Notes: generated by a model from the sequence alone, not told the origin. Counted from the first letter of the stretch, positions 7,964 through 17,846 are shown. The stretch is 64,000 nt of DNA from Pseudovibrio denitrificans JCM 12308 (GCF_001310815.1 NZ_BAZK01000020.1:1-64000), one strand, 5' to 3'. Made by a program: numbers and translations.

Positions 7964-8158
7964 CGTTCTGGGTGCTTATCTTGTTTCAGCAATTTTGCCT
8001 CTTCCGGCTTCATCTTGCGGAATTTGAGAGAAAATCGATCACAATTTACGCAAAACTACTCAACAAACGGACTTGGAGACAATTTTATGATTGCCTTGGT
8101 CTGGCGGGCTGGTATTGAGCATTCTTAATAAGGATAACCCAAATAAGAATGGACAGGC

Positions 8159-9964
8159 ATGGCGCAGTTTGCGTTTGGAACGGTACTTCTTGTCGACAGG
8201 CTAAGTCATGAGCCTGCGCGTCTCTTCCAAGCCCCTCAACGCGTGTTAACCTGCCAAACTCTTTCCGAGGTCCCCCAGTTTCTTCAGCAGTTGGAGCAAG
8301 AACGCAAAGCAGGCCATCATCTGGCGGGCTTCTTCTCCTATGAGTTTGGCTTTGCCTTTGAAGAGAAGCTGAAGCAGCGTTTTTCCGGCTCTGGCAGCAT
8401 GCCACTTGCCTGGTTTGGTGTTTATGATGCGCCGGAGCTTTTGTCTCGTGCGCAAGAAGCGCAGTGGCTGAAGGAAGCGGCTGGTAACGAGGCCTCCCCC
8501 TCCATTCACATCAACCAGTTTGACATGAGCAAGAGCGATTATGATGCCGCTTTTGCAAAAACACAGCAGCATCTGGCGCAGGGTGATATCTACCAGATCA
8601 ACCTGACCATGCGCGCGATGCTGGAACAGACTGGCAGTGCGGCGGCGCTCTTTGATAACTTGCTGTTTCAACAGCCTGTTGGATATGCGGCGCTTCTGCA
8701 TCTGGGAGATCAGAAAGTTCTTTCCATTTCTCCAGAGTTGTTTTTGGAGCGCAAAGGCAAGCAGCTGACTACGCGGCCTATGAAAGGGACTGCCCAGCGC
8801 GGGCGGACAACAGATGAGGACGCACGCGTTCAGGAATGGCTTCAAAGCGATGTGAAATCGCGCGCCGAGAACACGATGATCCTTGATCTGATGCGCAATG
8901 ACCTATCCCGCATTACAAAAGCAGGCAGTGTTTGTGTTCCCTCGCACTGCGAGGTTGAGCAATACCGCAGCCTGTTCCAGATGACATCGACCACGACTGG
9001 CGAGCTGGTGGATGGGGCTGAACTGCCTGAAATCATTGAGGAGCTGTTTCCATGTGGCTCCATCACCGGAGCACCAAAGCTGTGGGCCATGGAGATCATT
9101 GACGATCTGGAGAAGAGCCCGCGTGGGATCTATACGGGCTCCATTGGCATGATTGAGCCAAATGGCGATTTCACCTTCAACGTGGCGATCCGCACCCTTG
9201 TGATTGACGAGGATGGTGCCGCGGAAATGGGAACGGGCTCCGGTGTGGTGTTCGATTCTGGTGCCTCTCCTGAGTATGATGAATGCTTGTTGAAGCTGAA
9301 CTTCCTGAAGGCCTCTGACGAACGGTTCACCCTGTTTGAAACTATGGGCTGGACGTCTGAGGATGGCTATACACTGCTGGAACGGCATATGCAGCGGATG
9401 GCAGATAGCGCATCTTACTTCGGCTTCAACTGGAATCCGGAGCAAGCTTTGCGCGTGCTTGCGGACAATGCTGCAGGTTTTGAGCGCTCTATGCGAGTGC
9501 GGCTTGATCTGGCGGAAGATGGTGAGCTGTCGGTGACTGCGCAGGAGATGCCAGCTGCAAGCGGTGAAGATTGGCGTGTTTGCATTGCAGAAGAACGCGT
9601 GCATTCGCAGGACCGCTTCCTGTTTCACAAGACCAGCCGTCGTGGGTTTTATGATCAGACACGCGCTGATTATGCCGCCCAATATGGGTGCTCAGAGATC
9701 ATCTTCCTCAATGAAGCCGGATATCTGACGGAAGGCAGTTTCACCAATCTGTTTATCCGCAGGGATGGCAAGTTGCTGACACCAGCCCTGAAGCACGGCT
9801 TGCTTCCTGGTGTGTTCCGCGCTGGTTTGCTGGAGCATGGATATGCAGAAGAGGCTAATCTGACACTTTCAGATTTGCAGGAGGCAGATGCGGTTTACAT
9901 CGGCAACTCTTTGCGCGGATTGATGAAGGCCAGCCTTGTTTCCCTTGATGCTGACGTAAGTTAG
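8159..9964 (+). CDS. pabBC: Fused aminodeoxychorismate synthase I / ADC lyase (PabB-PabC)
   Basis: The 601-residue protein joins two folate-pathway enzymes. Residues 1-380 are the chorismate-binding PabB domain (DIYQINLTMRA, PMKGTAQRGRT, RAENTMILDLMRNDL, FPCGSITGAPK, GTGSGVVFDS), which makes 4-amino-4-deoxychorismate. Residues 390-601 are a class IV aminotransferase-fold PabC lyase (FETMGW..., LFHKTSRRGFYD, TEGSFTNLFIR, LLPGVFRAGLL), with the PLP lysine expected in the FHKTSR segment. The lyase releases p-aminobenzoate and pyruvate. The glutamine amidotransferase PabA is not nearby. Such fusions are common in alphaproteobacteria. It is monocistronic. Confidence 0.92.
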   Translation: MAQFAFGTVLLVDRLSHEPARLFQAPQRVLTCQTLSEVPQFLQQLEQERKAGHHLAGFFSYEFGFAFEEKLKQRFSGSGSMPLAWFGVYDAPELLSRAQEAQWLKEAAGNEASPSIHINQFDMSKSDYDAAFAKTQQHLAQGDIYQINLTMRAMLEQTGSAAALFDNLLFQQPVGYAALLHLGDQKVLSISPELFLERKGKQLTTRPMKGTAQRGRTTDEDARVQEWLQSDVKSRAENTMILDLMRNDLSRITKAGSVCVPSHCEVEQYRSLFQMTSTTTGELVDGAELPEIIEELFPCGSITGAPKLWAMEIIDDLEKSPRGIYTGSIGMIEPNGDFTFNVAIRTLVIDEDGAAEMGTGSGVVFDSGASPEYDECLLKLNFLKASDERFTLFETMGWTSEDGYTLLERHMQRMADSASYFGFNWNPEQALRVLADNAAGFERSMRVRLDLAEDGELSVTAQEMPAASGEDWRVCIAEERVHSQDRFLFHKTSRRGFYDQTRADYAAQYGCSEIIFLNEAGYLTEGSFTNLFIRRDGKLLTPALKHGLLPGVFRAGLLEHGYAEEANLTLSDLQEADAVYIGNSLRGLMKASLVSLDADVS

Positions 9965-10027
9965 GTCACTTTTTTGTAATGTCCGCCAGCGGGCATTCTC
10001 CTTTTATCTTCAAGCTCCTCAACGCAA

Positions 10028-10059
10028 CTGGCCAATGCTATAGCGGAATCTGGCCCTAA
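10028..10059 (+). promoter_or_regulatory. Candidate TauR direct repeat, xsc promoter
   Basis: CTGGCCAATG (10028-10037) and CTGGCCCTAA (10050-10059) are direct repeats 22 bp start to start. The second matches the CTGGACYTAA motif that I recall for Rhodobacter TauR in 9 of 10 positions. Similar paired repeats occur upstream of tpa/tauR and tauA. Confidence 0.5.
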
Positions 10060-10149
10060 GGCTCCTCTCCACCTCACGCTAGGTTTGTTTGCATATCAGA
10101 ATGTGCAGATCACAGCCGAGCCTGTGACGTGATGGGGAGGATTCGTGCG

Positions 10150-11927
10150 ATGAAGATGACTACCGAAGAGGCCTTTGTAAAAGTGCTGCAAATGCATGGG
10201 ATTGATAACGCCTTTGGCATTATCGGTTCAGCCATGATGCCGGTTTCGGATCTCTTTCCCGCCGCAGGTATCAAGTTCTGGGATTGTGCCCATGAATGTA
10301 ACGCGGGCATGAGTGCGGACGGGTACTCCCGCGCCACCGGCAAGATGAGCATGGCGATTGCTCAGAACGGTCCGGGCATCACCAACTTCGTGACGCCTAT
10401 CAAAACAGCTTACTGGAACCATACGCCTTTGCTGCTTGTTACCCCGCAGGCAGCCAACAAGACCATCGGACAAGGTGGCTTTCAGGAGATTGAGCAGATG
10501 GCTCTCTTCGAGGATATGGTTTGCTATCAGGAAGAGGTTCGTGATCCTTCTCGTATTGCGGAAGTGCTGAATCGCGTGATTGAGAAGGCCTGGCGCGGAT
10601 GTGCTCCGGCCCAGATCAACGTGCCACGTGATTTCTGGACACAGGTGATCGATATCGAGCTGCCGCAGATCGTGCGTATGGAAAAGCCGCGCGGTGGTGT
10701 GCAATCCATCAAGAAGGCTGCAGAGCTGCTTTCGGATGCCAAGTTCCCGGTGATCCTGAATGGTGCGGGCGTGGTGTTGAGCGGTGCTATTCAGGCCTCT
10801 GCCTCTCTGGCGGAGAAGTTGAGCGCACCGGTGTGTTGTGGCTATCAGCATAATGATGCGTTCCCCGGCAATCATCCCCTCTCTGTTGGTCCGCTTGGGT
10901 ACAATGGCTCAAAAGCGGCAATGGAGATGATTTCCAAGGCGGATGTGGTGCTGGCCCTTGGCACACGCCTCAATCCATTCTCCACTCTGCCCTGCTATGA
11001 CATGGATTACTGGCCGAAGGAGGCCAAGGTCATTCAGGTGGACATCAATTCTGACCGGATCGGCCTGACCAAGAAAGTCACCGTCGGTATTCAGGGTGAT
11101 GCTCGTGCTGTGGCGGAGCAGATTATGGAAGAGCTGGCTGATCATGCTGGCAATGATGGCCGTGAGGAGCGTGAGGCTCTCGTGCATCATGCTAAGTCTG
11201 CGTGGTTACAAGAGTTGTCCTCCATGGATCACGAGGATGACGATCCGGGCACCACTTGGAATGAGCGCGCTCGCACGCGTGAGCCTGAAAAGATGTCTCC
11301 TCGCATGGCATGGCGCGCTATTCAGGCCGCACTGCCGAAGGAAGCGATCATCTCTTCTGACATCGGCAACAACTGTGCGATTGGTAATGCCTATCCGAGC
11401 TTTGACGAAGGGCGTAAGTACCTTGCTCCGGGTCTGTTCGGCCCATGCGGATATGGCCTTCCGGCTATTCTGGGTGCGAAGATTGGTTGCCTGATACGCC
11501 GGTGGTCGGCTTTGCTGGTGATGGTGCGTTTGGTATCTCCATGAACGAGATGACCGCGTGTGGCCGTGATGACTGGCCGCCGATTACCATGGTGATCTTC
11601 CGCAACTATCAGTGGGGTGCGGAGAAGCGCAACACCACGCTGTGGTACGACGATAACTTCGTTGGCACCGAGCTTAATCTGGAAGTGCAGTACGCCAAGA
11701 TTGCGGAGGCCTGCGGCCTCAAGGGCATTCAGGTGTTCAGCATGGATGAGCTGAGCAAGACACTGGATGATGCCATTGAAGGCCAGATGGAGCGCAATGA
11801 AACCACGTTCATTGAGGTGATCCTCAATCAGGAACTTGGAGAGCCTTTCCGCAGAGACGCCATGAAAGCACCGGTTGCTGTCGCAGGCATCAATGCGGAA
11901 GATATGCGCGAGCAAGAACTCGCGTAA
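10150..11927 (+). CDS. xsc: Sulfoacetaldehyde acetyltransferase (frameshifted)
   Basis: Xsc is a thiamine-diphosphate enzyme that turns sulfoacetaldehyde and phosphate into acetyl phosphate and sulfite, the desulfonating step of taurine breakdown. The N-terminal domain has CAHECNAGMSADGYSRATGK with the ThDP-activating Glu and TNFVTPIKTAYWNHTPLLLV. The ThDP motif GDGAFGISMNEMTACGR...VIFRN is near the C-terminus. ATG 10150 follows GGGGAGG. The frame breaks near 11490 (KIG|CPDTPVVGFAG), where TGCCCTGAT appears to have lost one C. The joined length of about 592 residues is normal. tpa, tauR and tauABC follow within 10 kb. Confidence 0.93.
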
Positions 11928-11940
11928 GTCCCCCAGCAGT

Positions 11941-11967
11941 GCCCTTCTCGCCTCCTCTGAGAAGGGC
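11941..11967 (+). terminator. First hairpin after xsc
   Basis: Perfect 9-bp arms GCCCTTCTC/GAGAAGGGC; it lacks a T-run and is followed by a second hairpin. Confidence 0.55.
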
Positions 11968-11976
11968 ATCAATCTT

Positions 11977-12016
11977 AAAGCCCGCGCAGTGTAAAGCTGC
12001 CCGGGCTTTTCTTTTT
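11977..12016 (+). terminator. Rho-independent terminator after xsc
   Basis: AAAGCCCG pairs with CGGGCTTT, with an inner GCAG/CTGC stem, followed by TTCTTTTT. It separates xsc from the convergent dehydrogenase gene. Confidence 0.8.
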
Positions 12017-12101
12017 ACGTATCAGTTGAACAACAACACTTTGCCGCACAAACATCCGGTTAGAAGAGCACCTCAGGTTTGATCCGAGATGCTCTCATGT
12101 T

Positions 12102-14576
12102 TTATGCGTCTTCCAGTTCTTTCAGGCCGCGCATACGTAGGCTTTTAGGGTCGTACATTGGCTTGAAGGATGCTTCAGCATCGCAAAGAGTGCCTTCCAC
12201 GTCGATTTGGTAGGTGGAAGCGAGCATGTCTTTGATTGTTTCACCCTTACACGGCACGTAGCCGAGGCCGACTGCACCACCGAGCGTGTGACCGTAGTTT
12301 CCGGAGGTGAGATAGCCGACGATTTCTCCATCCCGCAGCACAGGCTCGTTGTGATGCAGGAGTGGCTCTGCATCTTTCAGCTTGAACTGCAGCATGCGGG
12401 AGGACAGGCCTTCTTCTTTCTTCCGCAGGACAGCATCTCTGCCAATGAAGGATGGCTTCTTAGTGCTGACTGCGAAACCAAGGCCAGCTTCCAAAACGTG
12501 GTCTTCTTCGGTTATATCATGACCGAAATGTCGGAAACCTTTTTCGATGCGCAGGGAATCCATTGCATGGAGACCGCAGAGTTTTAGGTCTAAATCGGCG
12601 CCTGCTTCCATCAGAGTTTCATAGGCATGCGCCGCCATGTCGGTTGAGACATAAAGCTCCCAGCCCAACTCACCCACATAGGACACACGGTGCGCACGCG
12701 CGAGGCCCATGCCGAGTTCGATCTCCTGCATGGTGCCGAAGGGGTGGTTTTCGTTGGACCAGTCGTGGTTAGAAAACTTGGAGAGCAACTCTCTGGAGTT
12801 AGGCCCCATCACCACCAGTGTTGCTTCGCCCGTAGTTATGTCGGTGATCACCACATTGGCGCCCGCTTTGTGCTTGTTGAGCCAGCTGAGTTCGCAGATC
12901 ACTGTCGCTGCTGGGGTTACGAGCAAATAAGCGGTTTCGGAGAGGCGGGTGACGGTGAGGTCCGCTTCAATGCCACCGCGTTCATTGAGGAACTGCGTGT
13001 AAACAATCTTGCCGACTGGTACCGACATATCGCCACCGCACATATGATTGAGCAGACTTTCCGCATCCGGACCTTCAACACGGATTTTGCCGAAGGAGGA
13101 CATGTCATAGAGGCCGACATTGTTGCGGATGGCGAGGTGTTCTCGTTTAGAGTTCTCGAACCAGTTCTGGCGTTTCCAAGAGTACGCGTAGGTTGGCTCC
13201 TGCCCTTGGTCTGCAAACCAGTTGGCTCGTTCCCATCCAGCCGTCTCACCAAATGCTGCACCTGCTTGTTTTAGATGCTCATGCAAGGGTGAGCGGCGGA
13301 CACCGCGGGCGGTTACCTTTTGGCGGAATGGGAAGTGGTCTGCATAGAGCAGTCCAAGCGTTTCCTTGGAGCGCTCATAGAGGAAGGTCTTGTTGCCCAT
13401 AAACGGTTGCATACGGCGGATATCAACATCGGAGAGGTCAAATGGCGGATAGCCGTGCTCCATCCAATGCGCCAGTGCCATGCCTGCTCCCCCAGCGGAC
13501 TGTATACCGATGGAGTTGAAGCCCGCACAGACAAAGAAGTTCTTGAGCTCAGGTGCTTCCCCCAGATGATAGGCATCATCAGGCGTGAAGCTTTCCGGGC
13601 CATTGAAGAAGGTATGGATCCCCGTTACGGCCAGTTCAGGGAAGCGGTTGATGGCTTGCTCCAGGATTGGCTCGAAGTGCTCGATATCTTCAGGCAACTG
13701 ATCGAAGCAGAAGTCCTCTGAAATGCCCTGCATGCCCCAAGGCTTGGCGATTGGTTCAAAGGCGCCCAGAAGGATTTTGCCAGCATCTTCTTTATAATAG
13801 GCGCACTCGTCCGGTACGCGCAGGGTTGGGAGTTGAGGCAGGCCAGCAATGTTGTCAGTGACCATGTAGAAGTGCTCACAGGCGTGGAGCGGCACGTTTA
13901 CGCCGGCCATTCGGCCCAATTCGTGTGCCCACATGCCAGCGCAGTTGACCACATAGTCAGCGGCGATATGGCCTTGCTCATCACTTCCATCACGCTGCCA
14001 TGAGACACCAGCGACGGCGCCATTGCGCTTTTCAATGCTGGTGACTTTGACACCTTCAAAGACTTGCGCACCCCGTTGGCGCGCGCCTTTGGCAAGAGCA
14101 AGGGCGATGTTGCCCGGGTCTCCCTGCCCGTCCTTTGGCAGATAGACAGCCGCAGTAACATCCTCAGCATTTACATAGGGATAGCGATCCAGCAGTTCTG
14201 ATGTGGAGATTTCTTCGACTTCCACCCCAAAGGCGCGGGCCATGGCGGCGGAGCGCAGGATCTCGCTGCGGCGCTCTTCGGTCAGAGCCACCGTGATTGA
14301 GCCGTTGCGGCGGAAGCCAGTCGCAATTTCTGTTTCGGCTTCCAGGTCGCCGTAAAGCTCCTGCGAGTATTTCGCCAGGCGCGTCATGTTTTTGGATGCG
14401 CGCAGCTGCGCGATCAAGCCCGCAGCGTGCCACGTGGTGCCACAGGTAAGCTGTTTGCGCTCCAACAGCACGATGTCTTTCCAGCCAAGCTTGGCCAGAT
14501 GATATGCAACAGAACACCCGGCGATACCGCCACCGATGATAACCGCACGAGCATTTTGTGGAATAGGCTTCGTCAT
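12102..14576 (-). CDS. Dimethylglycine dehydrogenase-like FAD/GcvT protein
   Basis: An 824-residue protein with the four-part layout of dimethylglycine and sarcosine dehydrogenases. An N-terminal DAO-type FAD domain begins AVIIGGGIAGCSVAYHLAKLG. A CGTTWHAAGL motif follows, whose His carries covalent FAD in the eukaryotic enzymes. Next come the FAO_M linker (around 375-430), a folate-binding GCV_T domain (NNVGLYDMSSFGKIRVEGPDA; GELGWELYV) and a GCV_T C-terminal barrel. It should oxidatively remove a methyl group from a secondary or tertiary amine and pass it to tetrahydrofolate. ATG 14576 follows GAGGGGAGG. It lies directly downstream of tpa on the same strand with a 79-base gap, in a taurine regulon. 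I therefore infer N-methyl- or N,N-dimethyltaurine as substrate; dimethylglycine or sarcosine remain alternatives. Confidence 0.85.
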   Translation of the reverse strand: MTKPIPQNARAVIIGGGIAGCSVAYHLAKLGWKDIVLLERKQLTCGTTWHAAGLIAQLRASKNMTRLAKYSQELYGDLEAETEIATGFRRNGSITVALTEERRSEILRSAAMARAFGVEVEEISTSELLDRYPYVNAEDVTAAVYLPKDGQGDPGNIALALAKGARQRGAQVFEGVKVTSIEKRNGAVAGVSWQRDGSDEQGHIAADYVVNCAGMWAHELGRMAGVNVPLHACEHFYMVTDNIAGLPQLPTLRVPDECAYYKEDAGKILLGAFEPIAKPWGMQGISEDFCFDQLPEDIEHFEPILEQAINRFPELAVTGIHTFFNGPESFTPDDAYHLGEAPELKNFFVCAGFNSIGIQSAGGAGMALAHWMEHGYPPFDLSDVDIRRMQPFMGNKTFLYERSKETLGLLYADHFPFRQKVTARGVRRSPLHEHLKQAGAAFGETAGWERANWFADQGQEPTYAYSWKRQNWFENSKREHLAIRNNVGLYDMSSFGKIRVEGPDAESLLNHMCGGDMSVPVGKIVYTQFLNERGGIEADLTVTRLSETAYLLVTPAATVICELSWLNKHKAGANVVITDITTGEATLVVMGPNSRELLSKFSNHDWSNENHPFGTMQEIELGMGLARAHRVSYVGELGWELYVSTDMAAHAYETLMEAGADLDLKLCGLHAMDSLRIEKGFRHFGHDITEEDHVLEAGLGFAVSTKKPSFIGRDAVLRKKEEGLSSRMLQFKLKDAEPLLHHNEPVLRDGEIVGYLTSGNYGHTLGGAVGLGYVPCKGETIKDMLASTYQIDVEGTLCDAEASFKPMYDPKSLRMRGLKELEDA

Positions 14577-14600
14577 TGATTGCCTCCCCTCAACCAACTA

Positions 14601-14634
14601 GGAAAACAAAAGAAGAGCACAAATGTGCTCTTCT
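14601..14634 (-). terminator. Intercistronic terminator-like hairpin between tpa and dehydrogenase gene
   Basis: On the minus strand AGAAGAGCAC-ATTT-GTGCTCTTCT (10-bp perfect stem) is followed by TTTGTTTTCC. It is likely a partial terminator that lowers expression of the downstream gene relative to tpa. Confidence 0.7.
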
Positions 14635-14655
14635 CAAAACAATACTTTCTTCGAT

Positions 14656-15993
14656 TTATTCGGCCATGAGCGTTTTTCTCATTGCATCCACGATCTCATC
14701 GACATGACTTCGCTCTGCAATGAACGCTGGGGCCAGAATGGCTGTGTCCCCCGTCCATTTGGCGTGGCACCCGTTCCAGAACAGCTTTTTCTGCATCTCG
14801 TTGCCGCGGATGCCGGGCTTGCCGGGAAGTGGGTGAACCTCCACACCGCCCATGAGGCCGTACCCTCGAATATCTTTCACGATCGGAATATCCTGTAGGG
14901 ACCAGATCGCGTCGAGGAAGTAATCGCTCAGCTCTGCTGCACGTTCAAACAGGCCTTCGTCCTCGTAAATCTTCAGCGTTGCCAGACCTGCTGCACAGGC
15001 TGCCGGATGAGCTGAGTACGTGTAGCCGTGGAAGAACTCGATGGCATTTTCCGGAGCAGCTTCGGTGATGGTCTCATAGACCTGATCGGACGCTGCGACA
15101 GCCCCCATTGGAATCGCGCCGTTGGTGAGTGCTTTTGCCAGGGTGATAATGTCTGGCATGACGTTGAACGCATCAACTGCAAATGGTTTGCCAAGGCGAC
15201 CAAAGCCGGTGATCACTTCATCAAACACCAGCAGAATGCCATGCTCATCACAGATCTGACGGACGCGCTCCAGATATCCCTTTGGCGGGACAAGCGTTCC
15301 GGTAGAACCCGCGACAGGTTCAATAAACACAGCTGCGATTGTTGAGCCGCCGTAAGTTTCACAGAAACGCTGCAGGTCATTTGCCAGTTCGGCACCTGTT
15401 TCCGGCTGGCCTTTTGTGAAGGCGTTTTCTTCGTTCCAAGTGTGACGCATCATGACAATGTTTGGCATGACGACCGGGAAGGTTTCGCGGTTTTTCACCA
15501 TACCGGACAATGAGACGCCACCCATGTTTACACCATGGTAGGCCCGCTCTCGGGAGACAAAGCGGGTGCGTTGCGCTTCACCATTGGCACGGTGATAGGC
15601 CATGACCATTTTGAGCGCTGTATCGATGGCCTCTGAGCCAGAGTTAACGAAGAACACATGGTTGAATGGCTCTGGCATGATCTGGGTAAGTTTAGCCGCA
15701 AACTCAAAGGATGTTGGTTGCCCCAGCTGGAATGGCGCTGTGTATCCGTTCTGCATCATTTGAGCATGGACGGCATCCGCAATGGACTTGCGGGCATGGC
15801 CTGCCGGGACGTTGAACAGACCGGAAGATCCATCAACCAGACGATCACCCTGCTGATTCCAAAGGTACATTCCCTCTGAACGAGTGATGAGGCGTGGAGC
15901 ATTCTTGAAATCCCGGTTTGAGGAAAACGGCATCCAGTGTTGCTCAAGAGAATTAGTTTTGACTTGTTCAATCGGCTCTGCAAGGACACTCAT
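14656..15993 (-). CDS. tpa: Taurine--pyruvate aminotransferase
   Basis: This class III PLP-dependent aminotransferase of 445 residues moves the amino group of taurine to pyruvate, giving sulfoacetaldehyde and alanine. Typical elements are EQHWMPFSSNRDFK, DGSSGLFNVPAGHA, FVNSGSEAIDTALKMV, the AYHG loop, DEVITGFGRLGK, and the lysine segment TLAKALTNGAIPMGAV, where the PLP Lys lies. From sequence alone a beta-alanine--pyruvate aminotransferase (BauA/omega type) is hard to exclude. Placement between xsc and tauR, and a TauR-like site in its promoter, favour Tpa. The dehydrogenase-like gene follows in the same operon. Confidence 0.85.
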   Translation of the reverse strand: MSVLAEPIEQVKTNSLEQHWMPFSSNRDFKNAPRLITRSEGMYLWNQQGDRLVDGSSGLFNVPAGHARKSIADAVHAQMMQNGYTAPFQLGQPTSFEFAAKLTQIMPEPFNHVFFVNSGSEAIDTALKMVMAYHRANGEAQRTRFVSRERAYHGVNMGGVSLSGMVKNRETFPVVMPNIVMMRHTWNEENAFTKGQPETGAELANDLQRFCETYGGSTIAAVFIEPVAGSTGTLVPPKGYLERVRQICDEHGILLVFDEVITGFGRLGKPFAVDAFNVMPDIITLAKALTNGAIPMGAVAASDQVYETITEAAPENAIEFFHGYTYSAHPAACAAGLATLKIYEDEGLFERAAELSDYFLDAIWSLQDIPIVKDIRGYGLMGGVEVHPLPGKPGIRGNEMQKKLFWNGCHAKWTGDTAILAPAFIAERSHVDEIVDAMRKTLMAE

Positions 15994-16083
15994 CTCGATC
16001 TTTCTCCTAGAACACTGAGTTATTCACCAACAGTTCCCCAGAGGTACTGTGAGAAATATCTTGTCGTCGAAATATTAGGTCAG

Positions 16084-16115
16084 ATAGGTCCAGTTGTTCT
16101 TGACCATAGAGCCAG
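16084..16115 (-). promoter_or_regulatory. Candidate TauR direct repeat, tpa/tauR divergent promoter
   Basis: On the minus strand CTGGCTCTAT (16115-16106) and CTGGACCTAT (16093-16084) are direct repeats exactly 22 bp start to start, as at xsc. A third, degenerate CTGACCTAAT follows immediately (to about 16074). Confidence 0.55.
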
Positions 16116-16164
16116 ATGAACTCATGCTGATACTTCGCTCGTGATTTGGAGGGAGGGGCCAGCC

Positions 16165-17678
16165 ATGAGATACAGCTTGTTTTCCGTTGACCGGGATGAC
16201 AGCACAACGCTGCAAAGTCAGATTCGCGAGATGCTCGTCTCTGCTATTCTTTCCGGCCAACTTGCTGAAAACACACCAGTTCCTTCAACACGTGCTTTGG
16301 CGAAACGGCTGAGTGTTTCGCGCAATACGGTGATGTTGGCGTATCAGGCACTGGCTGCAGATGGCTATCTGATTACCCGAGAGAGGTCGGGATTTTACGT
16401 CTCACCAGAGGTTATTGAGAATCTCGGACAGCTGCCAGATCCGGTCAGACCCAAGGAGCAGGTGCCTGGTGATCGGGTGGATTGGTCTTCAAAATTGCGG
16501 CTTACGCCCTCTACTCAGTTCAACATTCTGAAGACTGAGAACTGGCACAGCTACCCCTATCCGTTCATCTATGGGCAGGTGGATCCGACGCTGTTTCCAA
16601 TCAGCGCCTGGCGGGATTGTGTACGCCAGACCATGAGCATCAAATGGCTGGATGCCTGGACTGATGATCGCTTTACAGCTGATGACCCCATGCTGATTGA
16701 GCAGATTCAGCGGCGTATTCTGATCCGCCGTGGAGTTATTGCCGAATCTGACGAGATTCTGGTGACGATGGGGCTCAGAACGCGTTGTTTCTCATCGCCC
16801 ACCTGTTTGTAAGGCCGGACACGCCTGTTGCGTTGGAAGACCCAGGTTATCCTGATGTGCGCAACATCATGCAGCTGCGAAGCTCGGACATTCGGGCGAT
16901 TCCCGTTGATGAGGAAGGCATTCGCGCGGACATGTTGGGGGATGCAAAGCTAGTCTATGTGACGCCCAGCCATCAGTTCCCTACCAACACCACGATGACT
17001 ATGAAGCGGCGTAGGGAAGTGTTGGAATGGGCAGCGCAATCTGATGCGCTGATCATTGAAGATGATTATGAGTATGAGACCAACTACCGGGGGCAGCCGA
17101 CTGCTGCACTTCGGTCTGTCGATGCATCAGGGCGTGTGCTTTACGTGGGCAGCCTTTCCAAGTCGATCATGCCGGGGTTGCGGATTGGGTTTATTGTGGC
17201 ACCAAAGCCTGTGATCAAAGAAATCCGCGCAATGCGCCGGTTGATGCTACGCCACCCACCCGGCAACAACCAGCGCAGCGTTGCTCTGTTTCTGGCGCAA
17301 GGTTCGCAGGATGCGCTGATCAGCAAGCTGCATCACGCGTACTCCAACCGCTGGAATGCGCTGAGTGAAGCTATGGAGACGCACTTCCCCGGCTGGGCTC
17401 AGGTCTCTGCATTTGGGGGATCTTCTTTCTGGGTGAGTGGGCCGCCTGAACTGGATGCAACTGCGCTTGCGCAAGAAGCGTTGAAGAAAGGTGTTCTGAT
17501 TGAACCGGGCAATGTGTTCTTTGCGGATCCAAGCCAGGGTAAAAACTATTTCCGCCTCGGCTTTTCTTCAATTCATGCTGACAAAATACCCAAGGGAATA
17601 GAAATACTCTCAGAGACAGCAGATAAATTGCTGCATCGCAGCACAAATAAACGAGAGAACCCTCTCATCAGCGCATAA
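16165..17678 (+). CDS. tauR: MocR/GntR-type regulator TauR (frameshifted)
   Basis: TauR-type proteins combine a GntR winged helix with an aminotransferase-fold domain that binds PLP, and activate taurine genes. The DNA-binding part shows LAENTPVPSTRALAKRLSVSRNTV and GYLITRERSGFYV. The aminotransferase-like part shows EDPGYPDVRN, IIEDDYEYE, and the PLP-Lys segment YVGSLSKSIMPGLRIGF. ATG 16165 follows GGAGGGAGG. The frame breaks near 16770, where ATGGGGGCTCAG appears to have lost one G; the second part continues AQNALFLIAH-like to 17678, giving about 504 residues. It is divergent from tpa and next to tauABC, and the candidate sites at three promoters support the role. Confidence 0.85.
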
Positions 17679-17813
17679 ACACTGATCTCTTCGTTTATTT
17701 ATACAATTCTAAAATAGAAGAACGCGAGACACAGGACCATCTTCCGCAGAGATTAGGGAATTAATATTGCGATAGCGGGCATTTATATCTGCATCTCTCT
17801 TTGGAAATACTCT

Positions 17814-17846
17814 CTGGTTCTATCGGGATTCACAAACTGGCACTAC
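17814..17846 (+). promoter_or_regulatory. Candidate TauR direct repeat, tauA promoter
   Basis: CTGGTTCTAT (17814-17823) and CTGGCACTAC (17837-17846) are direct repeats 23 bp apart, close to the 22 bp seen at xsc and tpa. They lie about 130 bases before the tauA start. Confidence 0.5.

Noticed and set aside
12690-13274. 194-codon plus-strand frame
   Set aside because: Antisense shadow of the FAD/GcvT dehydrogenase-like gene.
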